This document shows, piece after piece, positions 16,214-24,475 of a stretch of 64,000 bases of DNA; within the stretch, counting starts at the first letter, position 1; every line of letters begins with the position of its first letter. The DNA is from Maricaulis sp039978735. GTDB taxonomy: Bacteria; Pseudomonadota; Alphaproteobacteria; Caulobacterales; Maricaulaceae. The position numbers and the translations under genes were made by a program. The notes beneath the pieces were generated by a model that worked only from the letters and a program-made list of their open reading frames with translations, had not been told where the DNA came from and ran no database searches. The stretch covers positions 147,189 through 211,188 of the forward strand of contig NZ_JBDWAS010000014.1 of the NCBI RefSeq assembly GCF_039978735.1. Direction: 5' to 3'.

Positions 16214-17687
16214 AGCGGGTCTCGAGATCGGTGAACTTCGTCAGCATGCCATCAAAGTGGAGCTTTGCCGATCCGATCGGGCCATGACGCTGCTTGCCGA
16301 TAATGACTTCAGCGACTTTCTCAATCCGGCGGAACTCTTCTTCCCAGGCGAGATATTCCGGCGTGTCTTCACGCGGCTTCTCGCGTTCCTTGTAATAGGC
16401 TTCCCGGTAAACGAACAGCACGACGTCAGCATCCTGCTCGATCGAGCCGGATTCCCGCAGGTCCGACAGCTGCGGTTTCTTGTCGTCGCGATTTTCCACC
16501 TGACGTGACAGCTGGGAGAGGGCGATCACCGGGACGGCGAGTTCCTTGGCCAGCGCCTTGAGGTTCTGGGTGACCTCGGAGACCTCTTCCACCCGGCTGG
16601 CGCCGGCACGGGCGCGCGAGGAGGTGACCAGCTGCAGATAGTCGACCACGATCAGGTCGAGGCCGTGCGTGCGCTTGAGACGCCGCGCCCGGGCAGCGAG
16701 GGCGGAGATGGGCAGACCGCCGGTATCGTCGATATAGAGCGGCAGACCCTGGATCTCGAGCACACCGTCGCGGATGTCCTCGTACTGGGCCGCATCGATC
16801 GTGCCCTGGCGGATCATGTAGCCGGGAATGCCGGTATGGTCGGCGATCAGACGCGTGGCGAGCTGTTCAGCTGACATTTCCAGCGAGTAGAAGCCGACCA
16901 CGCCGCCATTGACGGTCTTGCGTGTGCCGTCGGGCTGTTCCTCGTACCGGTAGGCCTTGGCGATGTTGAAGGCGATATTCGTCGCCAGCGAGGTCTTACC
17001 CATCGAGGGTCGGCCGGCGAGGATGATCAGGTCCGACGGGTGCAGCCCGCCCAGCTTGCGGTCCAGCTCTCTCAGACCCGATGAGATACCGGCCAGCCCG
17101 CCTTCGCGCTCATAGGCCGCCGAGGCGGTTTCCACCGATTCCGCCAGTGCCTGCTTGAAGCTGACAAAGCCGCGCGAGGCCGAGCCTTCCTCGGCCAGAT
17201 TGTAGAGCTGTTGTTCGATGTCCTGGATCAGGGCACGGGCCTGGATCTCGGCATCGCCACCGCCACTGGCGGCATTGGCCAGGTCGTGGCCGATGCGGAT
17301 CAGTTCGCGGCGCAGCGCCAGCTCGTAGATGATCTTGGCGTATTCGACAGCCGCATTGCCTGTCACCGCGCCTTCCATCAGGACGGCGAGATAGGTGGTG
17401 CCACCGATTTCGCGCAGCCCGTCATCGCGGTCGAACTGGGTTTTCAGCACCACGGCATCGGCCAGCGAGCCGCGGCCGATCAGGTCGGCGGCCGTTTCAT
17501 AGATGCGGCCGTGGACCGGGTCGTAGAAATGCGCCGGCTTCAGCCAGTCGGCGACCCGGTGATACATCTCGTTGTCATACAGAAGCGCACCCAGAAACGC
17601 CTGCTCCGCATCCAGGTTGTGCGGCGCCGTATCGGCATCGGCAATCTCGGAGCCGTTCTCGACGAACGGCTGCAGCGCGGTGGTCAT
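16194..17687 (-). CDS. dnaB: Replicative DNA helicase DnaB
   Basis: 497 residues. The N-terminal primase-binding domain (PHNLDAEQAFLGALLYD, about 20-120) and a linker helix are followed by the RecA-like helicase core, with Walker A AGRPSMGKTSLA near 225 and DYLQL. DnaB is the hexameric fork helicase loaded at oriC by DnaA/DnaC-type loaders. The frame is open further upstream (to 17768), but the ATG at 17687 starts the normal N-terminus and has AGGGGA about 8 bases before it. Two perfect DnaA boxes lie in the upstream gap (17817 and 17912), which suggests DnaA influences its expression. Confidence 0.96.
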   Translation of the reverse strand: MTTALQPFVENGSEIADADTAPHNLDAEQAFLGALLYDNEMYHRVADWLKPAHFYDPVHGRIYETAADLIGRGSLADAVVLKTQFDRDDGLREIGGTTYLAVLMEGAVTGNAAVEYAKIIYELALRRELIRIGHDLANAASGGGDAEIQARALIQDIEQQLYNLAEEGSASRGFVSFKQALAESVETASAAYEREGGLAGISSGLRELDRKLGGLHPSDLIILAGRPSMGKTSLATNIAFNIAKAYRYEEQPDGTRKTVNGGVVGFYSLEMSAEQLATRLIADHTGIPGYMIRQGTIDAAQYEDIRDGVLEIQGLPLYIDDTGGLPISALAARARRLKRTHGLDLIVVDYLQLVTSSRARAGASRVEEVSEVTQNLKALAKELAVPVIALSQLSRQVENRDDKKPQLSDLRESGSIEQDADVVLFVYREAYYKEREKPREDTPEYLAWEEEFRRIEKVAEVIIGKQRHGPIGSAKLHFDGMLTKFTDLETRYDDESD

Positions 17688-17816
17688 TCCGGTTGTCCCC
17701 TGTACCTCGCCCGCAGGCGAAGAGCGGATCAATACCGGTCCGGATCGCCCGTGACCACTGTCGAACACTGTCAGATGCAGCTGCCGGCCCGGTCGGCGTT
17801 AACGATTGTTGATGGC

Positions 17817-17825
17817 TGTGGATAA
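17817..17825 (-). promoter_or_regulatory. DnaA box upstream of dnaB (proximal)
   Basis: TGTGGATAA on the plus strand, the reverse complement of the perfect DnaA 9-mer TTATCCACA. It lies 130 bases upstream of the dnaB start. Together with the inverted copy at 17912 it forms a pair 95 bases apart start to start. DnaA binding here is inferred from the consensus. Confidence 0.6.
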
Positions 17826-17911
17826 CGTTAAGTGCGCCTTGCCTGTCATGGTGTTGACGGTTGGGGCAGGAGAGTTTCAGGAGCGGGAAAACAAGGGGTT
17901 GCGCGGCCGGG

Positions 17912-17920
17912 TTATCCACA
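17912..17920 (+). promoter_or_regulatory. DnaA box upstream of dnaB (distal)
   Basis: A perfect TTATCCACA on the plus strand, 10 bases before the stop codon of the small membrane-protein gene at 17930-18361 (read on the minus strand) and 225 bases upstream of dnaB. It faces the proximal box. The 242-base gap holding both boxes has no gene. Confidence 0.6.
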
Positions 17921-17929
17921 GTGCGACTG

Positions 17930-18361
17930 TTACGCGACGGGCCGGGACCGGAAAGGCGTGGTCGTACGGAAGATCAGGACAATGGCGACCATCTGGATCA
18001 CGGTCAGCCAGGCGCCGATCGCACCGCCGTCATAATAGGGCAGGAAGGTCGACAGCACCCAGGCCGTTTTCGCCGCAATGAAGTGCACGAGGATGGCGGC
18101 AAAAGCCCAGCGGGATCTGAATATGGCCAGCACGGTGGCCAGCGCCGCGCCGGCAAAGGCGATGATGATCGCCGTTTCCAGCGGCCATTCGATCACCGGC
18201 CGCACGTCCTCGAACGTCACATTGGGTTCCAGATCGACATATTCGTCGACCGAGAACACATAGAGGCCGAGAATGAAATAGCCCTGCGACAGGGCGAGCA
18301 GGAAACACAGGATCACGCCAAGCCAGCGCTCGACGAGACGGAAAACAACCGGAAAACCCAT
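17930..18361 (-). CDS. Small four-helix membrane protein of unknown function
   Basis: 143 residues, strongly hydrophobic with four predicted membrane helices (about 10-35, 63-82, 86-106 and 116-134). An acidic periplasmic-type loop lies between helices 1 and 2 (VDEYVDLEPNV). No catalytic or family motif is recognised. It lies between the rplI terminator and dnaB on the minus strand. The start at 18361 has only a weak Shine-Dalgarno, so the first residues are uncertain. Codon use looks like its neighbours. Position next to rpsF-rpsR-rplI is reminiscent of the DUF2232-type membrane genes often found there, but this protein is much shorter and I do not claim that family. Confidence 0.65.
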   Translation of the reverse strand: MGFPVVFRLVERWLGVILCFLLALSQGYFILGLYVFSVDEYVDLEPNVTFEDVRPVIEWPLETAIIIAFAGAALATVLAIFRSRWAFAAILVHFIAAKTAWVLSTFLPYYDGGAIGAWLTVIQMVAIVLIFRTTTPFRSRPVA

Positions 18362-18446
18362 TCGCGTCTACTCGGCACGGAAGCAGGTCCGGCCATCCCC
18401 TACAATTTGATACGCTAGCGCGCGTCATCCGGATTGGCGAGGTGCA

Positions 18447-18478
18447 AAGAAAAAGGGCGGCCCGGCGGGCCGCCCTTT
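18447..18478 (-). terminator. Rho-independent terminator of rpsF-rpsR-rplI
   Basis: A 12-bp perfect stem (AAAGGGCGGCCC / GGGCCGCCCTTT) with a 3-base loop spans 18452-18478. On the minus strand it is followed by a run of T residues (complement of 18447-18454). It lies 24 bases after the rplI stop codon, the right place and strand. Confidence 0.9.
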
Positions 18479-18501
18479 GAAAACTCGGGAACCTGCAGGG
18501 C

Positions 18502-19137
18502 TTACTGCTCGGTTTCCTCGGTCTCGGCTTCGTCGCCGGCCGTTTCGGCTTCCGCAGCCTGCTGGGCAGCCAGTTCCTGGCCTTCCTCGCTGGCTTCGAA
18601 CAGGGCCGCAGCCTGGGCTTCGGCGATGGCGCGATCTTCGTCGGCCTGGGCCGCGATCACGTCTTCACCGGCCGCCTGGCGCTCGGCTTCCTCTTCGGAA
18701 CGGGCGACATTGATCGACACCGTCACGGAGACGTCGGCGTGCAGCTTGATGCGCACATCGTGGACACCCAGCGTCTTGATCGGCGAGTTCAGCACGACCT
18801 GCGAGCGGGCAACCGAGGTGCCGCTGGCCGACACGATGTCGGCGATATCGCGGGAGGTGACCGAACCGTAGAGCTGACCGCTCTCGCCGGCCTGGCGGAT
18901 CATGACAAAGCTTTCGCCATCGATCGTTTCACCCGCCGTGGCCGCTTCCGCAGCGCGTTCGGCGTTACGCTTTTCCAGCGCTTCGCGTTCGGCTTCGAAA
19001 CGGGCCAGGTTGGCTTCGGTGGCGCGCAGCGCCTTTTCCTGCGGCAGCAGGAAGTTGCGGGCGAAGCCCGGACGCACGGAGACAACGTCACCCATGGCGC
19101 CAAGGTTTTCCACGCGTTCAAGGAGAACCAGTTTCAT
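18502..19137 (-). CDS. rplI: 50S ribosomal protein L9
   Basis: 211 residues. The N-terminal rRNA-binding domain (MKLVLLERVENLG...GFARNFLLPQEKA) and the long connecting helix lead into the C-terminal domain ending near residue 148. About 60 further residues form an acidic Glu/Ala/Gln-rich extension. Such a tail is common in alphaproteobacterial L9 and is absent in E. coli. It is the last gene of the rpsF-rpsR-rplI operon. GGGAGGA lies 7 bases before the ATG, and a strong terminator follows. Confidence 0.97.
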   Translation of the reverse strand: MKLVLLERVENLGAMGDVVSVRPGFARNFLLPQEKALRATEANLARFEAEREALEKRNAERAAEAATAGETIDGESFVMIRQAGESGQLYGSVTSRDIADIVSASGTSVARSQVVLNSPIKTLGVHDVRIKLHADVSVTVSINVARSEEEAERQAAGEDVIAAQADEDRAIAEAQAAALFEASEEGQELAAQQAAEAETAGDEAETEETEQ

Positions 19138-19151
19138 GTGTCAGTCCTCCC

Positions 19152-19406
19152 TCAATCGACCACGTACGGCAGCAGGGCCAGCTGGCGGGCGCGCTTGATG
19201 GCGCGGGCCAGTTCACGCTGCTTCTTGGCCGAAACCGCGGTGATGCGGGACGGCACGATCTTGCCGCGCTCGGACATGTAGCGGAGCAGCAGCTTGGGGT
19301 CCTTGTAATCGATCTTCGGCGCGTTTTCGCCGGAGAACGGGCAGACCTTGCGGCGACGCATGAACGGACGGCGTGCCGGCAGGTTGGAAATGTTTCCGGA
19401 AGACAT
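19152..19406 (-). CDS. rpsR: 30S ribosomal protein S18
   Basis: 84 residues with the S18 core FSGENAPKIDYKD...LLRYMSERGKIVPSRITAV and basic tail. S18 pairs with S6 on the 30S platform. It is the middle gene of rpsF-rpsR-rplI, with gaps of 14 bases on both sides. The CPFSGE segment shows a single cysteine and not the four-Cys zinc version. Confidence 0.97.
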   Translation of the reverse strand: MSSGNISNLPARRPFMRRRKVCPFSGENAPKIDYKDPKLLLRYMSERGKIVPSRITAVSAKKQRELARAIKRARQLALLPYVVD

Positions 19407-19420
19407 CTGTTAAGTCCTTT

Positions 19421-19774
19421 CTAGCTGCGCTCGCGACGGCCGCGACGATCGTCCTTCTTGGACAGGATCGCGGACGGCTCTTCGCTGTGGTCCTCGACAC
19501 GGACCGTCATGTGACGGATCACGTCTTCGGACAGGCGCTGGATACGGTCCAGTTCGGCAACGACATCCGCCGGAGCGTCCATGTCGATCAGGCCGTAATG
19601 GCCCTTGCGGGACTTGTTGATGCGGTAGGCAAGGTTGCGCAGACCCCAGTATTCGGTCTTGCCGGTCTTGCCGCCCTTCTCTTCGATCAGGGCTTTGGTC
19701 TCTTCGATGAGAGATTCCATCTGCGCCGGGGAAATGTCCGGACGCGCAATGAAGATGTGCTCGTAAAGTGCCAT
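19421..19774 (-). CDS. rpsF: 30S ribosomal protein S6
   Basis: 117 residues with the S6 ferredoxin-like fold (MALYEHIFIARPDIS start, TEYWGLRNLAYRINK, GHYGLIDMDAP). The reading frame is open another 40 codons upstream, but the ATG at 19774 has GGGAG 5 bases before it and matches the universal S6 N-terminus. The C-terminal tail is Arg/Asp-rich. It is the first gene of the operon; a 255-base leader/intergenic region separates it from the divergent fabD. Confidence 0.97.
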   Translation of the reverse strand: MALYEHIFIARPDISPAQMESLIEETKALIEEKGGKTGKTEYWGLRNLAYRINKSRKGHYGLIDMDAPADVVAELDRIQRLSEDVIRHMTVRVEDHSEEPSAILSKKDDRRGRRERS

Positions 19775-19855
19775 GTCGGCTCCCTTCATAAGCGGTTGCG
19801 GCGCACACCATGCCGAAGGGTCGGGCAGGTCTGCGGCGGCTCCGAAATCCCTGAC

Positions 19856-19870
19856 CCTGCACCATGCAGG
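19856..19870 (-). promoter_or_regulatory. Hairpin in the rpsF leader
   Basis: CCTGCA-CCA-TGCAGG, a perfect 6-bp stem with a 3-base loop, about 85 bases before the rpsF start. Many bacteria carry an S6:S18-binding RNA element in this leader. I cannot confirm that element from this hairpin alone; the site also lies within the fabD/rpsF divergent region and could be a DNA operator. Confidence 0.3.
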
Positions 19871-20029
19871 ATCGACCGGAAGAACGGACCGCAACCAGGC
19901 GAAGCGCGGGCCTTACCCGAATTGAATGCACAGCGCAAGGCGCAAGCGCCCTTGCGCGCGGCCTCCCGCAGGAGGTATCGAGCGAACCCGAACAGATCGG
20001 CCATTTGAGAGTCGGGAAGGGAATACTCC

Positions 20030-20983
20030 ATGAAATTTGCCTTTGTCTTCCCCGGTCAGGGCAGCCAGGCCGTCGGCATGGGCCAGGAACTGGCGGAGCG
20101 CTTTGCCAGCGCGAAGGCGGTGCTGGACGAAGTCGATGCGGCGCTGGGCCAGGACCTGTCGGGTCTGATGGCCAATGGTCCCATCGAAGAACTCACCCTC
20201 ACCGAGAACGCCCAGCCGGCCCTGATGGCCGCCAGCCTGGCCGTGATGGCGGTGCTGAAGAGCGAGTTTGACGTAAACGTCAACGCCGCCGAATTCGTCG
20301 CCGGTCACAGTCTTGGCGAATATTCGGCCCTGGCGGCCGCCGGCGCGCTGTCGGTCAGCGATGCCGCAAAACTGCTCAAGCTGCGCGGTCAGGCCATGCA
20401 GAAGGCCGTGCCGGTGGGCGAGGGCACGATGGCGGCGCTTCTGGGCGCCGACGAGGATCTGGCAGCCCAGGCCGTTGCAGCGGGCGCCCAGGCGGGTGTC
20501 TGCGCGATCGCCAATGACAACGCGCCGGGCCAGATCGTGATCTCCGGTTCCGTCGCGGCCATCGATGCCGCCATCGCCAGGGCCGGCGAGCTGGGCCTGA
20601 AAAAGGCGATGAAACTGCCGGTCTCCGCGCCCTTCCATTGCCCGATGATGCAGCCGGCCGCCGACGCGATGGCCGAAGCGCTCGCCGCGGCGACGATCAA
20701 GGCGCCTGTCGTGCCGGTGGTCGCCAATGTCACTGCGCGTCCGACCGATGATGTCGAGACAATCCGCCGTCAGCTGGTCGAACAGGTGACCGGCCGCGTA
20801 CGCTGGCGCGAAAGCGTGTTGTGGATGGTCGAGGAGGCGGGCGTCACTACGCTGGCCGAGGCCGGTTCGGGCAAGGTGCTCACCACCATGCTCAAGCGCA
20901 CCACCAAGGACGCCAATGGCGTTGCCCTCAATTCCGCCGACGATCTGGAAGCCTTCGCGGCGGCTCTCAAGGAGAACGCATGA
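20030..20983 (+). CDS. fabD: Malonyl-CoA:ACP transacylase
   Basis: Loads malonyl groups onto acyl carrier protein for fatty-acid synthesis. 317 residues. It has the GQGSQ oxyanion motif at 9-13, the catalytic serine at residue 94 in GHSLGEYSA, and the catalytic histidine in SAPFHCPMM near 202. It opens the fabD-fabG-acpP-fabF-mltG-yicC-gmk run and is divergent from rpsF. A purine-rich GGGAAGGGAA precedes the ATG. Confidence 0.97.
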   Translation: MKFAFVFPGQGSQAVGMGQELAERFASAKAVLDEVDAALGQDLSGLMANGPIEELTLTENAQPALMAASLAVMAVLKSEFDVNVNAAEFVAGHSLGEYSALAAAGALSVSDAAKLLKLRGQAMQKAVPVGEGTMAALLGADEDLAAQAVAAGAQAGVCAIANDNAPGQIVISGSVAAIDAAIARAGELGLKKAMKLPVSAPFHCPMMQPAADAMAEALAAATIKAPVVPVVANVTARPTDDVETIRRQLVEQVTGRVRWRESVLWMVEEAGVTTLAEAGSGKVLTTMLKRTTKDANGVALNSADDLEAFAAALKENA

Positions 20984-21720
20984 TGTTCGATCTTACCGGC
21001 AAGACTGCCCTCGTGACCGGTGCCACCGGTGGTCTGGGCAATGCGATTGCCCGCAAGCTGCATGCCCAAGGCGCGACCGTCGCCCTGTCCGGCACGCGCG
21101 AAAACGTGCTGCAGGAGCTCGCCGGCGAGCTGGGCGAGCGCACCCATGTCCTGTCCTGCAACCTGTCCGACGCCGAAGCCGTCGACGCCCTGCCCAAGCA
21201 GGCCGCCGAGGCGATGGGCGCGCTGGACATCCTGGTTGCCAATGCCGGCATCACCAAGGACCAACTCCTCATGCGCATGAAGGATGAGGACTGGGACACG
21301 GTGATGCGCATCAATCTGGAAAGCTATTTCCGCCTGTCCCGTGCCGCCCTGCGCGGCATGATGAAGGCGCGTTGGGGCCGTATCATCGGCATCACCTCCG
21401 TCGTCGGCGTCACCGGCAATCCGGGCCAGACGAATTACTGCGCCTCCAAAGCCGGCATGATCGGCTTTTCCAAGTCGCTGGCCCAGGAAGTCGCAGCGCG
21501 CGGTGTGACGGTGAATTGTGTCGCGCCGGGCTTCATCGCCTCGCCGATGACCGATGCACTGACCGACGACCAGAAGGCGGCCATCCTGACGAAAATTCCT
21601 GCCGGCGATCTGGGTTCGGGCGACGACATTGCCGCCGCCGTGGTCTATCTCGCCAGTTCCGAAGCCCACTATGTCACCGGCCAGACCGTCCATGTGAATG
21701 GCGGCATGGCGATGATCTAG
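20983..21720 (+). CDS. fabG: 3-oxoacyl-ACP reductase
   Basis: 245 residues of the FabG type of SDR: cofactor motif TGATGGLG (about 12-19), NAG at 86-88, catalytic Ser in ITSVVG (about 136), and YCASK (about 149-153). It reduces beta-ketoacyl-ACP with NADPH. It overlaps the fabD stop. Two adjacent ATGs (20980 and 20983) are possible; the second has GGAG at 8 bases and gives the usual MFDLTGK start. Length and motifs are standard. Confidence 0.96.
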   Translation: MFDLTGKTALVTGATGGLGNAIARKLHAQGATVALSGTRENVLQELAGELGERTHVLSCNLSDAEAVDALPKQAAEAMGALDILVANAGITKDQLLMRMKDEDWDTVMRINLESYFRLSRAALRGMMKARWGRIIGITSVVGVTGNPGQTNYCASKAGMIGFSKSLAQEVAARGVTVNCVAPGFIASPMTDALTDDQKAAILTKIPAGDLGSGDDIAAAVVYLASSEAHYVTGQTVHVNGGMAMI

Positions 21721-21822
21721 CGGCAATATCCGAGCCTGCGGACACGGTGTCACATTCTGGCGTCCCGTCATTATGTGTGCTACGTGCCCGCGCATCTTGG
21801 GGAGGGGCCTTGTAATTGGGCA

Positions 21823-21851
21823 CTTCCCGTCTTCTCCTGCACCGCTATAGT
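21823..21851 (+). promoter_or_regulatory. Possible acpP promoter
   Basis: A good -10 (TATAGT, 21846-21851) lies 30 bases before the acpP ATG, with a poor -35 candidate (CTTCCC) 17 bases upstream. The 160-base gap between fabG and acpP is the largest in this operon, and acpP is usually expressed at much higher level than its neighbours, so an extra promoter is plausible. Confidence 0.35.
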
Positions 21852-21880
21852 CTCGCGGTGATTCATTATGAGGGTCTGAA

Positions 21881-22117
21881 ATGTCTGACGTTCTCGAGCG
21901 CGTTAAGAAAATTGTTGTCGAACATCTCGATGTCGAGGCCGAAAAGGTCACGGAAAACGCGAGCTTCATCGACGACCTGGGCGCTGACAGCCTGGACAAT
22001 GTCGAACTGGTGATGGCGTTCGAAGAAGAGTTCGACATCGAAATTCCGGATGATGCCGCCGAGCACATCCAGACGGTCGGCGATGCCGTGAAGTTCATCT
22101 CCGAGAAGGTGGGCTAA
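21881..22117 (+). CDS. acpP: Acyl carrier protein
   Basis: A 78-residue acidic four-helix protein. The phosphopantetheine attachment serine is residue 37 in GADSLDNVEL. It carries growing acyl chains between FabD, FabF, FabG and the lipid acyltransferases. The Shine-Dalgarno AGGG is well placed. A 160-base gap from fabG and an 10-base gap to fabF suggest its own promoter with read-through into fabF. Confidence 0.98.
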   Translation: MSDVLERVKKIVVEHLDVEAEKVTENASFIDDLGADSLDNVELVMAFEEEFDIEIPDDAAEHIQTVGDAVKFISEKVG

Positions 22118-22127
22118 CGACCCCTTC

Positions 22128-23411
22128 ATGCGTCGCGTCGTTGTCACAGGCATCGGGCTCGTCACGCCGCTGGGCTGCGGGCGGGAAGTCGTTTGGGAAC
22201 GTCTTCTCGCCGGTCAGTCGGGGCTGGGTCCGATCGAACATTTCGAAACGGATGATCTGGCCTGCCGGATCGCCGGACTTGTTCCACGCAGCGACGGACG
22301 CGGCGGCGGCCGCGAGGGCGATGCCGGGGTGTTCAATCCCGACGACGTCCTGAGCGCCCGCGACCGGCGCCGGGTCGACGATTTCATCCTCTACGGGATT
22401 GCCGCCGCCGACGAGGCGATTGCCGACAGCGGCTGGACACCCGGGACGGAAGACGAAAAGCAGCGCACCGGCGTCATGATCGGGTCGGGGATCGGCGGTC
22501 TGGAGACCACCTACCAGGCTTCGGTCGACCTTTATGAGAAGGGGCCGCGGCGCCTCTCTCCCTTCATCATTCCTGCCATGCTGATCAATCTGGTCTCCGG
22601 CCAGGTGTCGATCCGTCATGGCCTGAAAGGTCCGAACCACGCCGTGGTGACGGCCTGTTCGACCGGCGCCCACGCCATCGGCGATGCGGCCCGCCTGGTC
22701 GCGCGCGGCGATGCCGATGTGATGGTGGCCGGCGGTGCCGAAGCCGCCGTGTGCCGTCTGGGCATTGCCGGCTTCGTCGCCTGCAAGGCGCTCTCCACCG
22801 GTTTCAACGACACGCCGGAAAAGGCCTCGCGCCCCTATGACACCGGCCGCGACGGTTTCGTCATGGGCGAGGGCGCCGGCATTGTCGTGCTGGAAGACTA
22901 TGAACACGCCAAGGCGCGCGGCGCGAAAATCTACGCCGAAGTGAAGGGCTATGGCCTGTCCGGCGACGCCTATCACATCACGGCGCCTGCCGAGGATGGC
23001 GATGGCGGTTTCCGCTCCATGTCCGCCGCGCTGAAGGATGCCGGGCTCGCGCCGGGCGATATCGACTATGTCAACGCGCACGGCACTTCGACGCCCCTGG
23101 GCGACGAGATCGAGCTGCGGGCCGTCGAGCGCCTGTTCGGTAACAGTGCCGACGGGCTGGTGATGTCATCGACCAAATCGGCGATCGGCCACCTTCTGGG
23201 CGCGGCCGGTGCGGTCGAATCGATCTTCTCGATCCTGGCGATCCGAGACGGGATCTGCCCGCCCACGCTGAACCTGGACAATCCATCGGTTCAGACCGCG
23301 ATCAATCTGGCGCCCAAGGCCGCCGTGAAAAAGCCGGTCCGCGCCGCCCTGTCGAACTCTTTCGGATTCGGCGGGACCAACGCGTCCGTGGTATTCGTCG
23401 CCGCAGAGTGA
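22128..23411 (+). CDS. fabF: Beta-ketoacyl-ACP synthase II
   Basis: 427 residues, condensing enzyme of fatty-acid elongation. The catalytic triad is visible: Cys177 in VVTACSTGAHA, His in NAHGTSTPLGD (about 318), and His in KSAIGHLLGAAGA (about 354). The C-terminal SNSFGFGGTNASVVF is typical. It follows acpP by 10 bases and precedes mltG by 20 bases. Length is a little above E. coli FabF because of a Gly/Arg-rich insert at about 54-66 (DGRGGGREG). Confidence 0.97.
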   Translation: MRRVVVTGIGLVTPLGCGREVVWERLLAGQSGLGPIEHFETDDLACRIAGLVPRSDGRGGGREGDAGVFNPDDVLSARDRRRVDDFILYGIAAADEAIADSGWTPGTEDEKQRTGVMIGSGIGGLETTYQASVDLYEKGPRRLSPFIIPAMLINLVSGQVSIRHGLKGPNHAVVTACSTGAHAIGDAARLVARGDADVMVAGGAEAAVCRLGIAGFVACKALSTGFNDTPEKASRPYDTGRDGFVMGEGAGIVVLEDYEHAKARGAKIYAEVKGYGLSGDAYHITAPAEDGDGGFRSMSAALKDAGLAPGDIDYVNAHGTSTPLGDEIELRAVERLFGNSADGLVMSSTKSAIGHLLGAAGAVESIFSILAIRDGICPPTLNLDNPSVQTAINLAPKAAVKKPVRAALSNSFGFGGTNASVVFVAAE

Positions 23412-23431
23412 CGCCTGTCGGGGAAATGTGA

Positions 23432-24475
23432 ATGAGCGAGACGCCTGCGCCGAAGTCCGGAAACGGGCTGGCGAAATTCTTTATCGGATTGCTGGTGGTT
23501 CTCGTCGTGCTGGCGCTCGGTGCGCTGGGTGCGCTCTATGGCGGCTATAAATGGCTCGAGGCCGAGTTCGCCGAACCGGGACCGGCCGCTGAAGAGACCG
23601 TTATTCTCCTGCCGCGCGGTGCCGGGCTGATCCGCATTGCCCAGCAGCTGGAAGACGAGGGTGTGATCACCGATCGCCGCATCTTCCGCGTCGCCGTCAC
23701 CCTGGACGAGGGCGACCGGGCGCTGCGTGCGGGCGAGTACCGCATCCCTGCCGGCGCCTCCATGGCCCAGATCTACGAACTCCTGCGCTCCGGCCAGACC
23801 GTGCAGCACCCCGTGACCTTCGCGGAAGGGCTGACCAGCGCGATGATCGTGGCCGTGCTCAACGAGGTCGAGGTGCTGACCGGCGAGATCGCCGAGATTC
23901 CGGCTGAAGGCACGCTCCTGCCGGAGACCTATCTGGTCACCCGCGGCACATCGCGTCAGGAGGTCATCGACCGCATGGCGGCTGCCCAGACGGCGCTGCT
24001 CGATGAGCTGTGGCCGGCCCGCGCCGAAAACCTGCCCTTCGACACGCGCGAGGAAGCGATCATCCTGGCCTCGGTCGTCGAGAAGGAGACGGGTATCGCG
24101 TCCGAACGGCCCGAAGTGGCCTCCGTCTTCGTCAACCGGCTGAACCGCGGCATGCGGCTGGAGAGCGATCCGACCATCATCTACGGTATCTCGCATGGCG
24201 AGCCGCTGGGCCGCGGCCTGCGCCGGTCGGAAATCGACAACACCGAAAACGCCTGGAACACCTACCAGATCGCCGGCCTGCCGCCGACGCCGATCGCCAA
24301 TCCGGGCCGCGAATCCCTGGCCGCCGTGCTCAACCCGGCCGAGACGAGTGCGCTCTTCTTCGTCGCCGACGGCACGGGCGGTCATGTCTTCGCCGACACC
24401 TATGCCCAGCATCTGCGCAATGTGGCGCAATGGCGCCGGATCGAGCGCGAACGCCGCTCGAACGGGGGGCGGTGA
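23432..24475 (+). CDS. mltG: Endolytic transglycosylase MltG
   Basis: 347 residues. A cytoplasmic N-terminus leads into one membrane helix (about 14-36), and then the YceG/MltG domain (about 50-335). The catalytic glutamate lies in the motif ASVVEKETG near residue 218, with the downstream block LNRGMRLESDPTIIYG. It cleaves nascent glycan strands and sets their length. The stop overlaps the yicC start. The fabF-mltG order is widespread in proteobacteria. Confidence 0.95.
   Translation: MSETPAPKSGNGLAKFFIGLLVVLVVLALGALGALYGGYKWLEAEFAEPGPAAEETVILLPRGAGLIRIAQQLEDEGVITDRRIFRVAVTLDEGDRALRAGEYRIPAGASMAQIYELLRSGQTVQHPVTFAEGLTSAMIVAVLNEVEVLTGEIAEIPAEGTLLPETYLVTRGTSRQEVIDRMAAAQTALLDELWPARAENLPFDTREEAIILASVVEKETGIASERPEVASVFVNRLNRGMRLESDPTIIYGISHGEPLGRGLRRSEIDNTENAWNTYQIAGLPPTPIANPGRESLAAVLNPAETSALFFVADGTGGHVFADTYAQHLRNVAQWRRIERERRSNGGR

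Noticed and set aside
17799..17831. TTAA at 17799 and 17828 as a CtrA box upstream of dnaB
   Set aside because: The spacing is not seven bases and the second half-site is TGAT where TTAA would be needed; not a box.
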